This document shows positions 1 to 6,175 of a stretch of DNA of 8,168 nucleotides, one piece after another. Below the pieces are notes generated by a model, which was not told where the DNA came from, did no database searches, and saw nothing but the letters and a program-made list of their open reading frames with translations. Made by a program: the position numbers and the translations under genes. Source of the DNA: Candidatus Uhrbacteria bacterium RIFCSPHIGHO2_02_FULL_57_19 (lineage in GTDB: Bacteria > Patescibacteriota > Patescibacteriia > 2-12-FULL-57-11); the NCBI GenBank assembly GCA_001791115.1, contig MGDZ01000020.1:1-8168 (forward strand), given 5' to 3'. The number at the start of each line of letters is the position of its first letter. Position 1 is the first letter of the stretch.

Positions 1-81
1 AATGCCGGGTGCCGCGCAAGGTCCCAAAAAAGGTGATGGAGACGATGTTCGTACTCGCGCTCCGGTGACCTGATTGCATGC

Positions 82-87
82 TAGACT
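82..87 (+). promoter_or_regulatory. Possible extended -10 element before the 52-aa peptide gene
   Basis: TAGACT (4 of 6 matches to TATAAT) is preceded directly by TGC, giving an extended -10 arrangement (TGnTAGACT, from 79). There is no convincing -35 at 16-18 nt. The site would start transcription about 27 nt before the ATG at 121. The gene could instead be read from an upstream promoter outside the window, so this is a weak call. Confidence 0.25.
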
Positions 88-120
88 AACCGGTAGAGGA
101 AGAAGCAAGGGGAGAGAGCG

Positions 121-279
121 ATGACACACCAGCGTTCTTGGGATATCCCGAATGAGAAGGAGTTGGAGGAGATGAGCCGAGTCATCCGCGTATCGGGTTC
201 CTTGATCAACACTGTGTCGCTCTGGGCGCAGGCAGCCGCGATCCCGTTTCTTACAGCGTTGCTGTTTTTAAGCCGCTAA
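121..279 (+). CDS. Small tail-anchored-like membrane peptide, 52 aa
   Basis: I do not recognise a family. The ATG at 121 is preceded by AAGGGGAGAGAGCG, a good Shine-Dalgarno sequence (GGGGAG) about 7 nt upstream. The first 25 residues are polar and charged (motif NEKELEEMSR at residues 11-20) and are probably helical. The last 20 are hydrophobic (Trp35 to Leu50, with AAAIPFLTALLFL) and end in Ser-Arg, so the protein resembles a single-span, C-tail-anchored peptide with its N-terminal part in the cytoplasm. The stop codon lies within the stem of a strong intrinsic terminator, so this is a short unit that ends here and is probably not cotranscribed with the helicase downstream. What is seen is the open frame, ribosome binding site and terminator; function is unknown. 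The frame could be non-coding, but the three signals together make translation likely. Confidence 0.6.
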   Translation: MTHQRSWDIPNEKELEEMSRVIRVSGSLINTVSLWAQAAAIPFLTALLFLSR

Positions 280-304
280 CCCGCCACCCGGCGGGTTTTT
301 CTTT
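277..304 (+). terminator. Intrinsic terminator of the 52-aa peptide gene
   Basis: The stem CCCGCC/GGCGGG (280-285 with 290-295) has loop ACCC and can be extended by two A-T pairs. It is followed by TTTTTCTTT. The stem overlaps the TAA stop of the peptide gene, and the tract ends about 6 nt before the helicase promoter. Confidence 0.9.
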
Positions 305-309
305 GCCCA

Positions 310-337
310 TTGATTTTTTCTGATTTAGTTATATATT
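310..337 (+). promoter_or_regulatory. Sigma-70-type promoter of the helicase gene
   Basis: TTGATT at 310-315 and TATATT at 332-337 are separated by 16 nt and match consensus at 4 of 6 and 5 of 6 positions. The expected start is near 344, giving a leader of about 30 nt that carries AAAGG at 361-365, 8 nt before the ATG. The upstream terminator isolates this promoter from the preceding gene. Confidence 0.6.
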
Positions 338-373
338 ACTGTCCAGAGTTCCTTAAAAAGAAAGGCTTAGACC

Positions 374-2164
374 ATGATCTCAGAAATAGAGGCGGTATTC
401 GCTTCTGCGCCTAAACTGTCTCCAGTCGAGCAGCATAAGGGTGAAATACTCCGAGCAATCAAAGATCGTGATGTCGTCATTGTGGTTGCTCCGACCGGAA
501 CCGGTAAGAGCACCCAGATACCCGTCATGCTTTTGGAGGTTGCTGAGTTAGTCGTGGTTACGCAGCCGCGACGGATTGCAGCAGAGTCTCTAGCACGACA
601 TGTCGCAATGGAACTGAAGACTGATGTCGGCAACATTGTCGGCTTTCAGACGGCATTCTCTGGCGAATTTTCGTCGAGCACCCGTATCCTCTATTGCACC
701 GACGGCATTGAGATGCTGCGGCAGTTGCATGGTGCTCGGAACCCAGGGAGCACCATCTTTGTTATCGACGAAGCTCACGAGTGGAGTCTCAACTTAGAAG
801 TGCTTGTCGCTTGGTTCAAGAAGCAGATTACCGATGGTAATCCAGTGAAACTGATAATATTATCTGCAACCATCGAAGCGGATCTTCTTTCAGCATTCTT
901 CAGCGACGCTGAAGTAATCAACTGCGAAGGGAAATCGTTTCCGGTCCAGGAGATTCCTCATGCTGGAAACGCCATCAGTGCTGCTGTGCGATTGCTTAAG
1001 CGCAATCTGAATGTTCTCGTGTTTGTCCCCGGCAAGCAAGAAATCCGGGAGACAATCGCGGGCATTACGAAATCAGGTGTGAAGGCAAAATGCCTTCCGT
1101 TCCACGCCGACCTCAATACCGAGGACATACAGTGGGTATTCGAGTCGTTCGATGAACCCAAATGTGTCGTTGCAACTACCATCGCTCAAACCTCCCTCAC
1201 TATTCCCGACATCGACGCAGTTGTTGATGGCGGACTGGAGAGAGGAAGTGAGTATAAAAATGGAGTCGAGGGACTCTATACTCGGCCGGTATCACTGGCA
1301 GAACGTGAACAGCGGCGTGGTCGTGCCGGACGCACAAAACCCGGTTACTACATTGACTGTTCAAAGATTCCGCTCAAAGAAAGGAGTATCTTCTCGATTC
1401 CCTCGATTAAGCGGCATGAACTCTCTGGAATGGTTCTGCAGGTATTGGCTGCTGGGTACGAGCCCGAAAAGCTCGCATTCTTCCATCCGCCAAGTCTGCA
1501 GCGTATCAACGAAGCTCGCCAGACGCTCATGAATATCGGGTTTCTGGACGCCGAGCAACGTCTAACCAAGATGGGCAGACAAGCGACATCGATACCCGTT
1601 CAGCCTCGCGCTGCGAAAATGCTGCTTGAGGCTGTGAACCAGAATGGTGTGGTTGACTATAATGCAATCACGCTTGCAGCCGTCTTCGACAGCAAAAACT
1701 TGTGGTTCAGAACGGAAGAGGGCCGTGCGCTCATCGCAGGAAACTACCTCGAGCTCGGAGTTTCTGACGCGTTTGAAAAAATAAAAACGTTCGACGCGGC
1801 ATCCCTTCTTCCGGTTCATAAGCTCACGGAGTATGGCATCGAGCGTTCTTCATTCGAAAGGTTGAAGGAGCAACGTGTCCTGATCGTCGAGCGACTGAAC
1901 CGCCTTGGATACAGCGAGGGTAAGCAAAACCGCACGCTGCATGCAAAGTTCATTGTTGCCGGCCTTTCTGACTTGGTCTTCACGCGATCTGCTGTGTCCG
2001 GTGACTACACCGGCATTCACGGATCAACGCCGCGTAAACTGTCGCGTGGATCAACCATAACTGCCGAGAAGGTCGTGGGTCTGCCGTGGAATTTCGAAAC
2101 CCATACAGATTTGGGGCCAGTGGTCAGACGAATGCTGCTTTGGGCGACTGCTATACCTAACTAA
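374..2164 (+). CDS. Compact DEAH-box (HrpA/HrpB-like) RNA helicase, 596 aa
   Basis: This is a superfamily 2 DEAH/RHA-type helicase, expected to use NTP to unwind or remodel RNA or RNA-protein complexes in the cytoplasm. Visible motifs in order: APTGTGKST (motif I, residues 39-47), TQPRR (Ia, 63-67), DEAH (II, 132-135), SAT (III, 164-166), LVFVPGKQE (IV, 215-223), ATTIAQTSLTIP (V, 267-278) and QRRGRAGR (VI, 313-320). A winged-helix and ratchet region follows (about 345-510), then a short OB-fold-like tail (about 520-596, with IHGSTPRKLS). At 596 residues it is much shorter than HrpB (about 800) or HrpA (about 1300), yet all catalytic motifs and the auxiliary domains are present. It is therefore a compact form rather than a truncation. 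The ATG at 374 is set by AAAGG 8 nt upstream and a dedicated promoter. It converges on the sigma factor gene. Family is certain; the RNA target is unknown, so no symbol is given. Confidence 0.95.
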   Translation: MISEIEAVFASAPKLSPVEQHKGEILRAIKDRDVVIVVAPTGTGKSTQIPVMLLEVAELVVVTQPRRIAAESLARHVAMELKTDVGNIVGFQTAFSGEFSSSTRILYCTDGIEMLRQLHGARNPGSTIFVIDEAHEWSLNLEVLVAWFKKQITDGNPVKLIILSATIEADLLSAFFSDAEVINCEGKSFPVQEIPHAGNAISAAVRLLKRNLNVLVFVPGKQEIRETIAGITKSGVKAKCLPFHADLNTEDIQWVFESFDEPKCVVATTIAQTSLTIPDIDAVVDGGLERGSEYKNGVEGLYTRPVSLAEREQRRGRAGRTKPGYYIDCSKIPLKERSIFSIPSIKRHELSGMVLQVLAAGYEPEKLAFFHPPSLQRINEARQTLMNIGFLDAEQRLTKMGRQATSIPVQPRAAKMLLEAVNQNGVVDYNAITLAAVFDSKNLWFRTEEGRALIAGNYLELGVSDAFEKIKTFDAASLLPVHKLTEYGIERSSFERLKEQRVLIVERLNRLGYSEGKQNRTLHAKFIVAGLSDLVFTRSAVSGDYTGIHGSTPRKLSRGSTITAEKVVGLPWNFETHTDLGPVVRRMLLWATAIPN

Positions 2165-2189
2165 ACACCCAGAGCAGAGAAAAATAAAG

Positions 2190-2228
2190 AGGGCCGCCAC
2201 CATCGCTGGTTGCGGCCCTTATTCTTTT
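2190..2228. terminator. Bidirectional terminator between helicase and sigma factor genes
   Basis: The lower stem GGGCCGC/GCGGCCC (2191-2197 with 2212-2218) carries one mismatch and then an upper stem ACCA/TGGT (2199-2202 with 2207-2210) with loop TCGC. On the plus strand it is followed by TTATTCTTTT. On the minus strand the flank 2181-2189 reads as T-rich TCTTTATTTT. It therefore can end both convergent transcripts. The sigma factor stop codon starts immediately at its edge. Confidence 0.9.
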
Positions 2229-3586
2229 CAATCTGCACTTACGCGTTTGCCAGCGAGCTTTTCAAGCTCTCCGATGCGTGCAAGGTCTGTGAGAACGCTC
2301 TCATGGTCCATGTCTAGACCAGCGTGTTGAATTTTAACCCAACAGGCTCCAACCACTTGTCGGACGAGCTCTCGCGTTACGCCATACCCTTCAGCGACGT
2401 GCTCCAGAGTCTTTTTGGTAACTGACCCGTCAAGCCCGTAGAACCGGACGAACATTTCTCGATTCCTTTCGGAAATCGACTCATCTTCGTACAGCATTTC
2501 AGTGAGACGGTTGAGACGCTCACATGCGCCATCCAATTCTTGTTTAGCTTCCAGCGCTCTGTCGGGGCGAAGGAACGCTTCACAAGCGATGAACTCGTGC
2601 CTCTCCGCTTCACTTGAGTCATCGGTAATGATCACATCGTTAAGCGAGACCATCGATGCACTCACTTGAGCAACTTTGAGTGCTTGGCGCACTTTTTTTG
2701 GATCTTGCTCAACCGCGATGCCTATCTCCTCTATGGTAGGAGGCCGACCTTCACGGAGAGCAATCTCGTTCATTGCCCGGCGGACCTTTGATATCAGTTC
2801 GCCCATATGAACGGGGACGCGGATAAATCCGCTATCCAGGATCGCCCGGCTTATGGTTGACCGGATCCACCAAATCGCGTACGTCGTAAAGGCGAACCCT
2901 TTTCGTTCGTCGTACCTTTCCGCTGCAATCATGAGCCCCAACGTACCTTCCTGTACTAAGTCGGAAAGTTGGAGTGACGACCACTCTTTTTTCTTTGCGA
3001 TGGTTGCCCACAAATGCTTGCGAGCGATCCATAGCACGAGACGAAGGTTGTGCAAAATGAGGATATCTCGCGCCTTCATCCGGAGCTTCTCGTCCTTTTC
3101 CTCGCGTACACTCCGCCCGAGTTCAGTTTGTTCGTCTCGAGAAAGAAGACGGCTGTACCGCTTCATATCCCGATAGAACGGGTCAAGTGGGTCTTTATTG
3201 AGGCGAGGGGCTTCCTCGTTGACCTTATCCAACCACTCATGATCAGGTTCAAAATCCCGACCACGTTTTTGAGGTTGTGTCTCACTCTTTTCTACAACCT
3301 TCGGCTCGGGCCTTGGGTCTGGTTTCAGCGAGGCGTTTTGTACTCGCATGGCGGCGTGTATGTCCGCCAACGTCTTTTCGATGCGCTCGTGCGCGGCAGC
3401 CGAACCGTTGAGCGATTCAGCAAGCAGTTTGCGGAGCGAGTCGGTGTTGTGTGCGGTGAGATCGGAGACGCTAGATACCCCGATCGCCCACAATTGCATC
3501 AGCGTCGTACCAGTAAGACCCAGGGACTCAATACTTGTTTGTTCCTGAGCATCTGGCGGGGCTGATGAGAGCGTCGCGGTTTGCAT
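2228..3586 (-). CDS. Sigma-70 family RNA polymerase sigma factor with N-terminal alpha-CTD-like domain, 452 aa
   Basis: This is a promoter-recognition subunit of RNA polymerase. Residues 18-80 resemble the alpha-subunit C-terminal domain (helix-hairpin-helix pattern: IESLGLT, then AIGVSSVSDL, then a helix ending IEKTLADI), followed by a charged, proline-rich linker. Sigma region 1.2 is at about 132-165 (DPLDPFYRDMKRYSRLL), region 2 at about 168-260 (NLRLVLWIARK, DLVQEGTLGLM, FTTYAIWWIRSTISRAI, RVPVHM), region 3 at about 262-320 and region 4 at about 355-420 (RFYGLDG, TLEHVAEGYGVTRELVRQ). The ATG at 3586 is fixed by AAGGAG 6 nt upstream. Region 4.2 keeps the Arg, Glu, Arg and Gln that read the -35 box. 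In region 2.4 the positions equivalent to E. coli Gln437 and Thr440 are Ser243 and Ser246, and the loop before RVPVHM looks one residue shorter. This suggests an alternative rather than housekeeping factor. It is divergent from the zinc-ParB gene with an overlapping promoter. Family is certain; regulon unknown. Confidence 0.95.
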   Translation of the reverse strand: MQTATLSSAPPDAQEQTSIESLGLTGTTLMQLWAIGVSSVSDLTAHNTDSLRKLLAESLNGSAAAHERIEKTLADIHAAMRVQNASLKPDPRPEPKVVEKSETQPQKRGRDFEPDHEWLDKVNEEAPRLNKDPLDPFYRDMKRYSRLLSRDEQTELGRSVREEKDEKLRMKARDILILHNLRLVLWIARKHLWATIAKKKEWSSLQLSDLVQEGTLGLMIAAERYDERKGFAFTTYAIWWIRSTISRAILDSGFIRVPVHMGELISKVRRAMNEIALREGRPPTIEEIGIAVEQDPKKVRQALKVAQVSASMVSLNDVIITDDSSEAERHEFIACEAFLRPDRALEAKQELDGACERLNRLTEMLYEDESISERNREMFVRFYGLDGSVTKKTLEHVAEGYGVTRELVRQVVGACWVKIQHAGLDMDHESVLTDLARIGELEKLAGKRVSAD

Positions 3587-3625
3587 CTGTCTCTCCTTGC
3601 CAATGAACCTCTACTTCTGTCCAAC

Positions 3626-3654
3626 ACGATATCACGCATAAAAGTTCTTGACAA
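3626..3654 (-). promoter_or_regulatory. Promoter of the sigma factor gene
   Basis: Read on the minus strand, TTGTCA (3654-3649), 17 nt, then TATCGT (3631-3626), with TGA just before the -10 giving an extended -10. Expected leader about 33 nt, with AAGGAG at 3598-3593. The -35 overlaps that of the opposite promoter by 5 bp, so one polymerase should exclude the other. Confidence 0.6.
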
Positions 3655-3676
3655 GACCCGTCGCTTTTCGTAGTAT
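3648..3676 (+). promoter_or_regulatory. Promoter of the zinc-ParB gene
   Basis: A perfect TTGACA (3648-3653), 17-nt spacer, and TAGTAT (3671-3676; 4 of 6). The expected start is near 3683, giving a leader of about 38 nt. The -35 lies within the 11-bp palindrome TCTTGACAAGA (3646-3656). Confidence 0.7.
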
Positions 3677-3702
3677 CAGCACAGATTGTCCCCAAAAATT
3701 AA

Positions 3703-3713
3703 CTCCTGAGGAG
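3703..3713 (+). promoter_or_regulatory. Palindromic ribosome binding site of the zinc-ParB gene
   Basis: GAGGAG at 3708-3713, 7 nt before GTG, decides the GTG start at 3721. It is the right half of the palindrome CTCCTGAGGAG. The central gap of one base is too short for an intramolecular hairpin, so the palindrome, if it matters, would act as a DNA operator or by RNA dimerisation. Confidence 0.6.
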
Positions 3714-3720
3714 AACGCCC

Positions 3721-5103
3721 GTGACCGATATCTCAACTGTGGAAGCCGGCAACGCTAACGTGTTTTGCCAAATCTCGGGACGAGACATCAGTTCCGAGTC
3801 ATGCTCAAAAACTCAAGGCCAAGAAGGCTGTTTCGGGTGTGCGGCGCACACGCGATTGTGCGAAAGCTGCCACACCAACTTTGTTGTGGTGGCAGCAACG
3901 GGAACCTGTTCCCAATGTACCGCTGCCTCAATCGAAGAGGAAAAAACCGTCAAAATCTCTGCGCCACCCAAAAAGGTGGAGTGCCAGCTCATGAAGCGCC
4001 CCATCGGGGGCTCCATGTGCCGGAGCGTGCAAGGACAAGACGGTTGCCGAGGCTGTGCCGCCACTTCCCGCATATGCGAGACATGCGGCAAACACCCGGT
4101 ACGCTTTCCGCAGTACGGTTCGTGCTTTACCTGTTCCGTCGCGGAGCTTGGCGAAGGCTGGGAGCCTGGTATACAAGACCGAGCTGCTAGTTACCCTCCG
4201 CTCCATGTGATTACCGAGACTTCCTCGGCAACCAAGGAAAAGGGGCGTGAGATTGTGCCGCTTGCGCAAGAGTTTCGGCGCATTCCGCTCGCGAACATCC
4301 GTGACCCGGATGATCCGGTGCGCACTGCCAAGCCAGACGAGGAAGAGCTGTTCAACCTCGGCGATTCGATGCTCAGCGACGGTATGATCTATCCCGTCCT
4401 GCTCGAACCGGTCGGCGAGAACTTCTTCGAGGTGGTGATCGGTTCGAGACGCGTCCGCGCGGCGAGGTACCGTGAACAGCTGGACATTCCGGCGCTCATT
4501 CTAGAGCCCCAGAATGCCCTCACCAGGCTCTTGCTGGCGCTCGCGGAAAACATCCAACGCGTCCAACTTGAACCGTTTGAGGAAGGAAGGAACTTCCTGC
4601 GCTTACTGCGCGAGTTTGGACTCAGCACTTCGGATATCGCTTCCAAGGTCAATAAGCCGACGGCGCACGTCAAGGAAAGAATCCAAATCCTTTCTTTGCC
4701 GGACGATGTCAAAAAAATGGTCATGGATGGCGAAATCTCGATCCGAAATGCCGCTATGCTCGCTCGAGTCTCGGACAATGAACGCCAAGAGGCGCTTGCC
4801 ATCGAGTCGGCTACTCACCGGCTTGCGAGCGGCGAACTCCGGCGGAGGGTCCATGCCGAAATCGGCGTCGACGGAGAGTCTACCAGGGTTATCCCATACA
4901 ATGTCACGCCGGAAAAGTTTGCGGCGCGGACCGAAGAATTTGCCCGTTGGTTCAAACGGGCGATCCCTCGGCTGAAACTGGGCGAGACCAACCTCGGTGA
5001 ACGCACGCTGATGATCGACGCACTCAATGTGCTTGAGGAAAAAGTTCGCATGATCAAAAGTTTGATCAAGCATCAGAAGACCTCACACCGGAAGAAGGCG
5101 TAA
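3721..5103 (+). CDS. ParB-family protein with two tandem eight-cysteine (probable zinc) modules, 460 aa
   Basis: The N terminus holds two modules, residues 16-66 and 88-138, each with eight cysteines at identical spacing (offsets 1, 13, 22, 25, 32, 35, 48, 51). Both share GQ(E/D)GC-x-GCAA and a paired C-x2-C pattern, so they are a tandem duplication and probably bind zinc. After a linker comes a ParB/Spo0J-type domain (about 185-275: GMIYPVLLEP, GSRRVRAA at 241-248, ENIQRVQLEPFEE at 276-288), then a helix-turn-helix region (about 301-345: LSTSDIASKVNKPTAHVKER). The C-terminal helical tail is basic (SHRKKA). In ParB the first two boxes bind and hydrolyse CTP and the helix-turn-helix reads parS; here the usual GERR is GSRR. 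It starts with GTG, supported by GAGGAG 7 nt upstream and a TTGACA promoter. No ParA gene is nearby. It may be a DNA-binding regulator or clamp; the cysteine modules could bind nucleic acid or a protein partner. Family is sure, role inferred. Confidence 0.93.
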   Translation: MTDISTVEAGNANVFCQISGRDISSESCSKTQGQEGCFGCAAHTRLCESCHTNFVVVAATGTCSQCTAASIEEEKTVKISAPPKKVECQLMKRPIGGSMCRSVQGQDGCRGCAATSRICETCGKHPVRFPQYGSCFTCSVAELGEGWEPGIQDRAASYPPLHVITETSSATKEKGREIVPLAQEFRRIPLANIRDPDDPVRTAKPDEEELFNLGDSMLSDGMIYPVLLEPVGENFFEVVIGSRRVRAARYREQLDIPALILEPQNALTRLLLALAENIQRVQLEPFEEGRNFLRLLREFGLSTSDIASKVNKPTAHVKERIQILSLPDDVKKMVMDGEISIRNAAMLARVSDNERQEALAIESATHRLASGELRRRVHAEIGVDGESTRVIPYNVTPEKFAARTEEFARWFKRAIPRLKLGETNLGERTLMIDALNVLEEKVRMIKSLIKHQKTSHRKKA

Positions 5104-5109
5104 GAAAAT

Positions 5110-5149
5110 AGGCCCGCAGTGGTTGTTACCATAGCGGGCCTTTTATTTT
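5110..5149. terminator. Bidirectional terminator between the two ParB-family genes
   Basis: The lower stem GGCCCGC/GCGGGCC (5111-5117 with 5134-5140) is followed by an A-A mismatch, a G-U pair and TGGT/ACCA (5120-5123 with 5128-5131) closing loop TGTT. TTTTATTTT follows on the plus strand, and TATTTTC follows on the minus strand. It sits about 7 nt after one stop and 17 nt before the other. Confidence 0.9.
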
Positions 5150-5165
5150 GAACAACTTCGCGCAC

Positions 5166-6089
5166 TTACGCGGCGGAAGCTCCGATGCGCGGCGGTTTGC
5201 CGCTTTTGCTTTCGTCCTTCGGCGCAACCTTTGGCGGGTCGCGCAGGAGCGCAGTCTCGGCGCGAGCCAGACTCTGGCGGACCAGCGACGCTTGCTTGCG
5301 CAGCATTTCGCGGTTCTTCAGACCCTTCTCATCGCCGCCAAGGTCGTCGAAGTCGAAGCCTTCGAGGGCCTCGTAGACCGAGACGAGCGACGTCGAGAGT
5401 TGCTTGAACGTGGCGGGCTTGCGTTCGCCGCTCGGTTCCTTCTTGCCGCTCCCGTTCGTGCCCGCGCCTTTCTTAATGTGCTTTTGCAGCCGGCCGCGCA
5501 ATTGAGTCGCAGTCAGCTGAAGCTTTTGCGCCAACTTAGCACCATCGACCTGCTTGTCCGCCTCGACCTCGAGGATGACGCGGGCCTGCGCCTCGTTGAT
5601 GATCCCGGCTTCGAGCATATTCTGCACTTCGCGCGGAAGCGTCAGGAGGGCAAGCTTATTGTCGACGTAGGTGATCGACTTGCCGATGACGCGAGCGGTC
5701 TCCGCCTTATTGCCGTTATGAGCGGCGATATGGTCTTGGATGCCGCGTGCTTCCTCCATGGGCGTAAGATCGGCCCGTTGGAGATTTTCGACGAGCGTGA
5801 TGTCGCGGGCTTCATCGTCGGTCAGAACCTTGATGATGCTGCGGATCGTCTCGAGGCCGGCCTTCTTGCTAGCCCGCAAGCGCCGTTCACCCATCACGAG
5901 CTCGTATGGCGTTGCCTTGCCCTCGACCGACCGAATAGTAATCGGCTGCAGCACGCCCTTCTCCTTGATGGAGGCGGCGAGCTCGTCGAGCCGGGCTTCG
6001 TCGAAGTGAACGCGTGGCTGGAAGGGGCTGGGACTGATATCGCTTAGCGCTATCAGCACGACTTGGTCGTTAGAGGCATTCTGGTCCAT
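5166..6089 (-). CDS. ParB/Spo0J-family DNA-binding protein, 307 aa
   Basis: This is a canonical ParB-type CTP-dependent DNA clamp. Residues 12-110 hold the N-terminal domain: LSDISPSPFQPR (15-26), GVLQPI (45-50), GERRLRASKKAG (67-78) and ENLQRADLTPMEEA (101-114), which are the known CTP-binding boxes. A helix-turn-helix follows (about 127-150: NKAETARVIGKSITYVDNKL), then a ParB-like helical region (NEAQARVILEV). A Gly/Ser/Lys linker (about 205-225) leads to a C-terminal helical segment (about 227-285) and a basic, disordered tail. The length is usual for ParB. The ATG at 6089 is chosen because AAAGGAG lies 7 nt upstream; an in-frame TTG at 6131 gives 14 extra residues with no binding site. 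It has no ParA neighbour and no parS motif nearby. It is divergent from the repeat protein and convergent with the zinc-ParB. It could be the chromosomal ParB or a ParB-derived regulator. Family sure, role open. Confidence 0.94.
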   Translation of the reverse strand: MDQNASNDQVVLIALSDISPSPFQPRVHFDEARLDELAASIKEKGVLQPITIRSVEGKATPYELVMGERRLRASKKAGLETIRSIIKVLTDDEARDITLVENLQRADLTPMEEARGIQDHIAAHNGNKAETARVIGKSITYVDNKLALLTLPREVQNMLEAGIINEAQARVILEVEADKQVDGAKLAQKLQLTATQLRGRLQKHIKKGAGTNGSGKKEPSGERKPATFKQLSTSLVSVYEALEGFDFDDLGGDEKGLKNREMLRKQASLVRQSLARAETALLRDPPKVAPKDESKSGKPPRIGASAA

Positions 6090-6136
6090 CTGTAGGCTCC
6101 TTTGGTGGACGGGCTGAATTGGTACTGCCAATCAGC

Positions 6137-6165
6137 AACATATAACAAGGGTCATTTTCTGTCAA
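6137..6165 (-). promoter_or_regulatory. Promoter of the 307-aa ParB gene
   Basis: On the minus strand, a perfect TTGACA (6165-6160), 17 nt, then TATGTT (6142-6137; 4 of 6). The expected leader is about 41 nt and carries AAAGGAG just before the ATG. The -35 is one arm of an inverted repeat shared with the opposite promoter. Confidence 0.65.
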
Positions 6166-6175
6166 TCGTTTGACA
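6160..6175. repeat. Inverted repeat formed by two divergent -35 boxes
   Basis: TGTCAA-TCGT-TTGACA has perfect 6-bp arms and a 4-bp spacer. Each arm is a consensus -35 box for one of the divergent genes. The arrangement could also serve as an operator for either neighbouring DNA-binding protein; that is inference. Confidence 0.7.

Noticed and set aside
1..79. Possible gene fragment at the left edge: plus-strand frames ending at 66-68 or 71-73, or a minus-strand frame starting at 79.
   Set aside because: Three frames stay open over too few codons to choose between, none with a recognisable motif, and the minus-strand ATG has no ribosome binding site.
3050..3565. Plus-strand open frame of 171 codons opposite the sigma factor gene.
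   Set aside because: The minus strand encodes unmistakable sigma regions over the same bases; the plus frame has no start signal.
5148..6047. Long open frame of 299 codons on the plus strand, opposite the 307-aa ParB gene.
   Set aside because: It is an antisense shadow of a GC-rich ParB gene. The translation is Leu/Ala/Arg-rich without motifs, and it would start inside the terminator tract.
6090..6131. In-frame TTG extension of the 307-aa ParB by 14 residues.
   Set aside because: AAAGGAG sits 7 nt before the ATG at 6089, and the extension would cover the predicted transcription start region; nothing supports the TTG.
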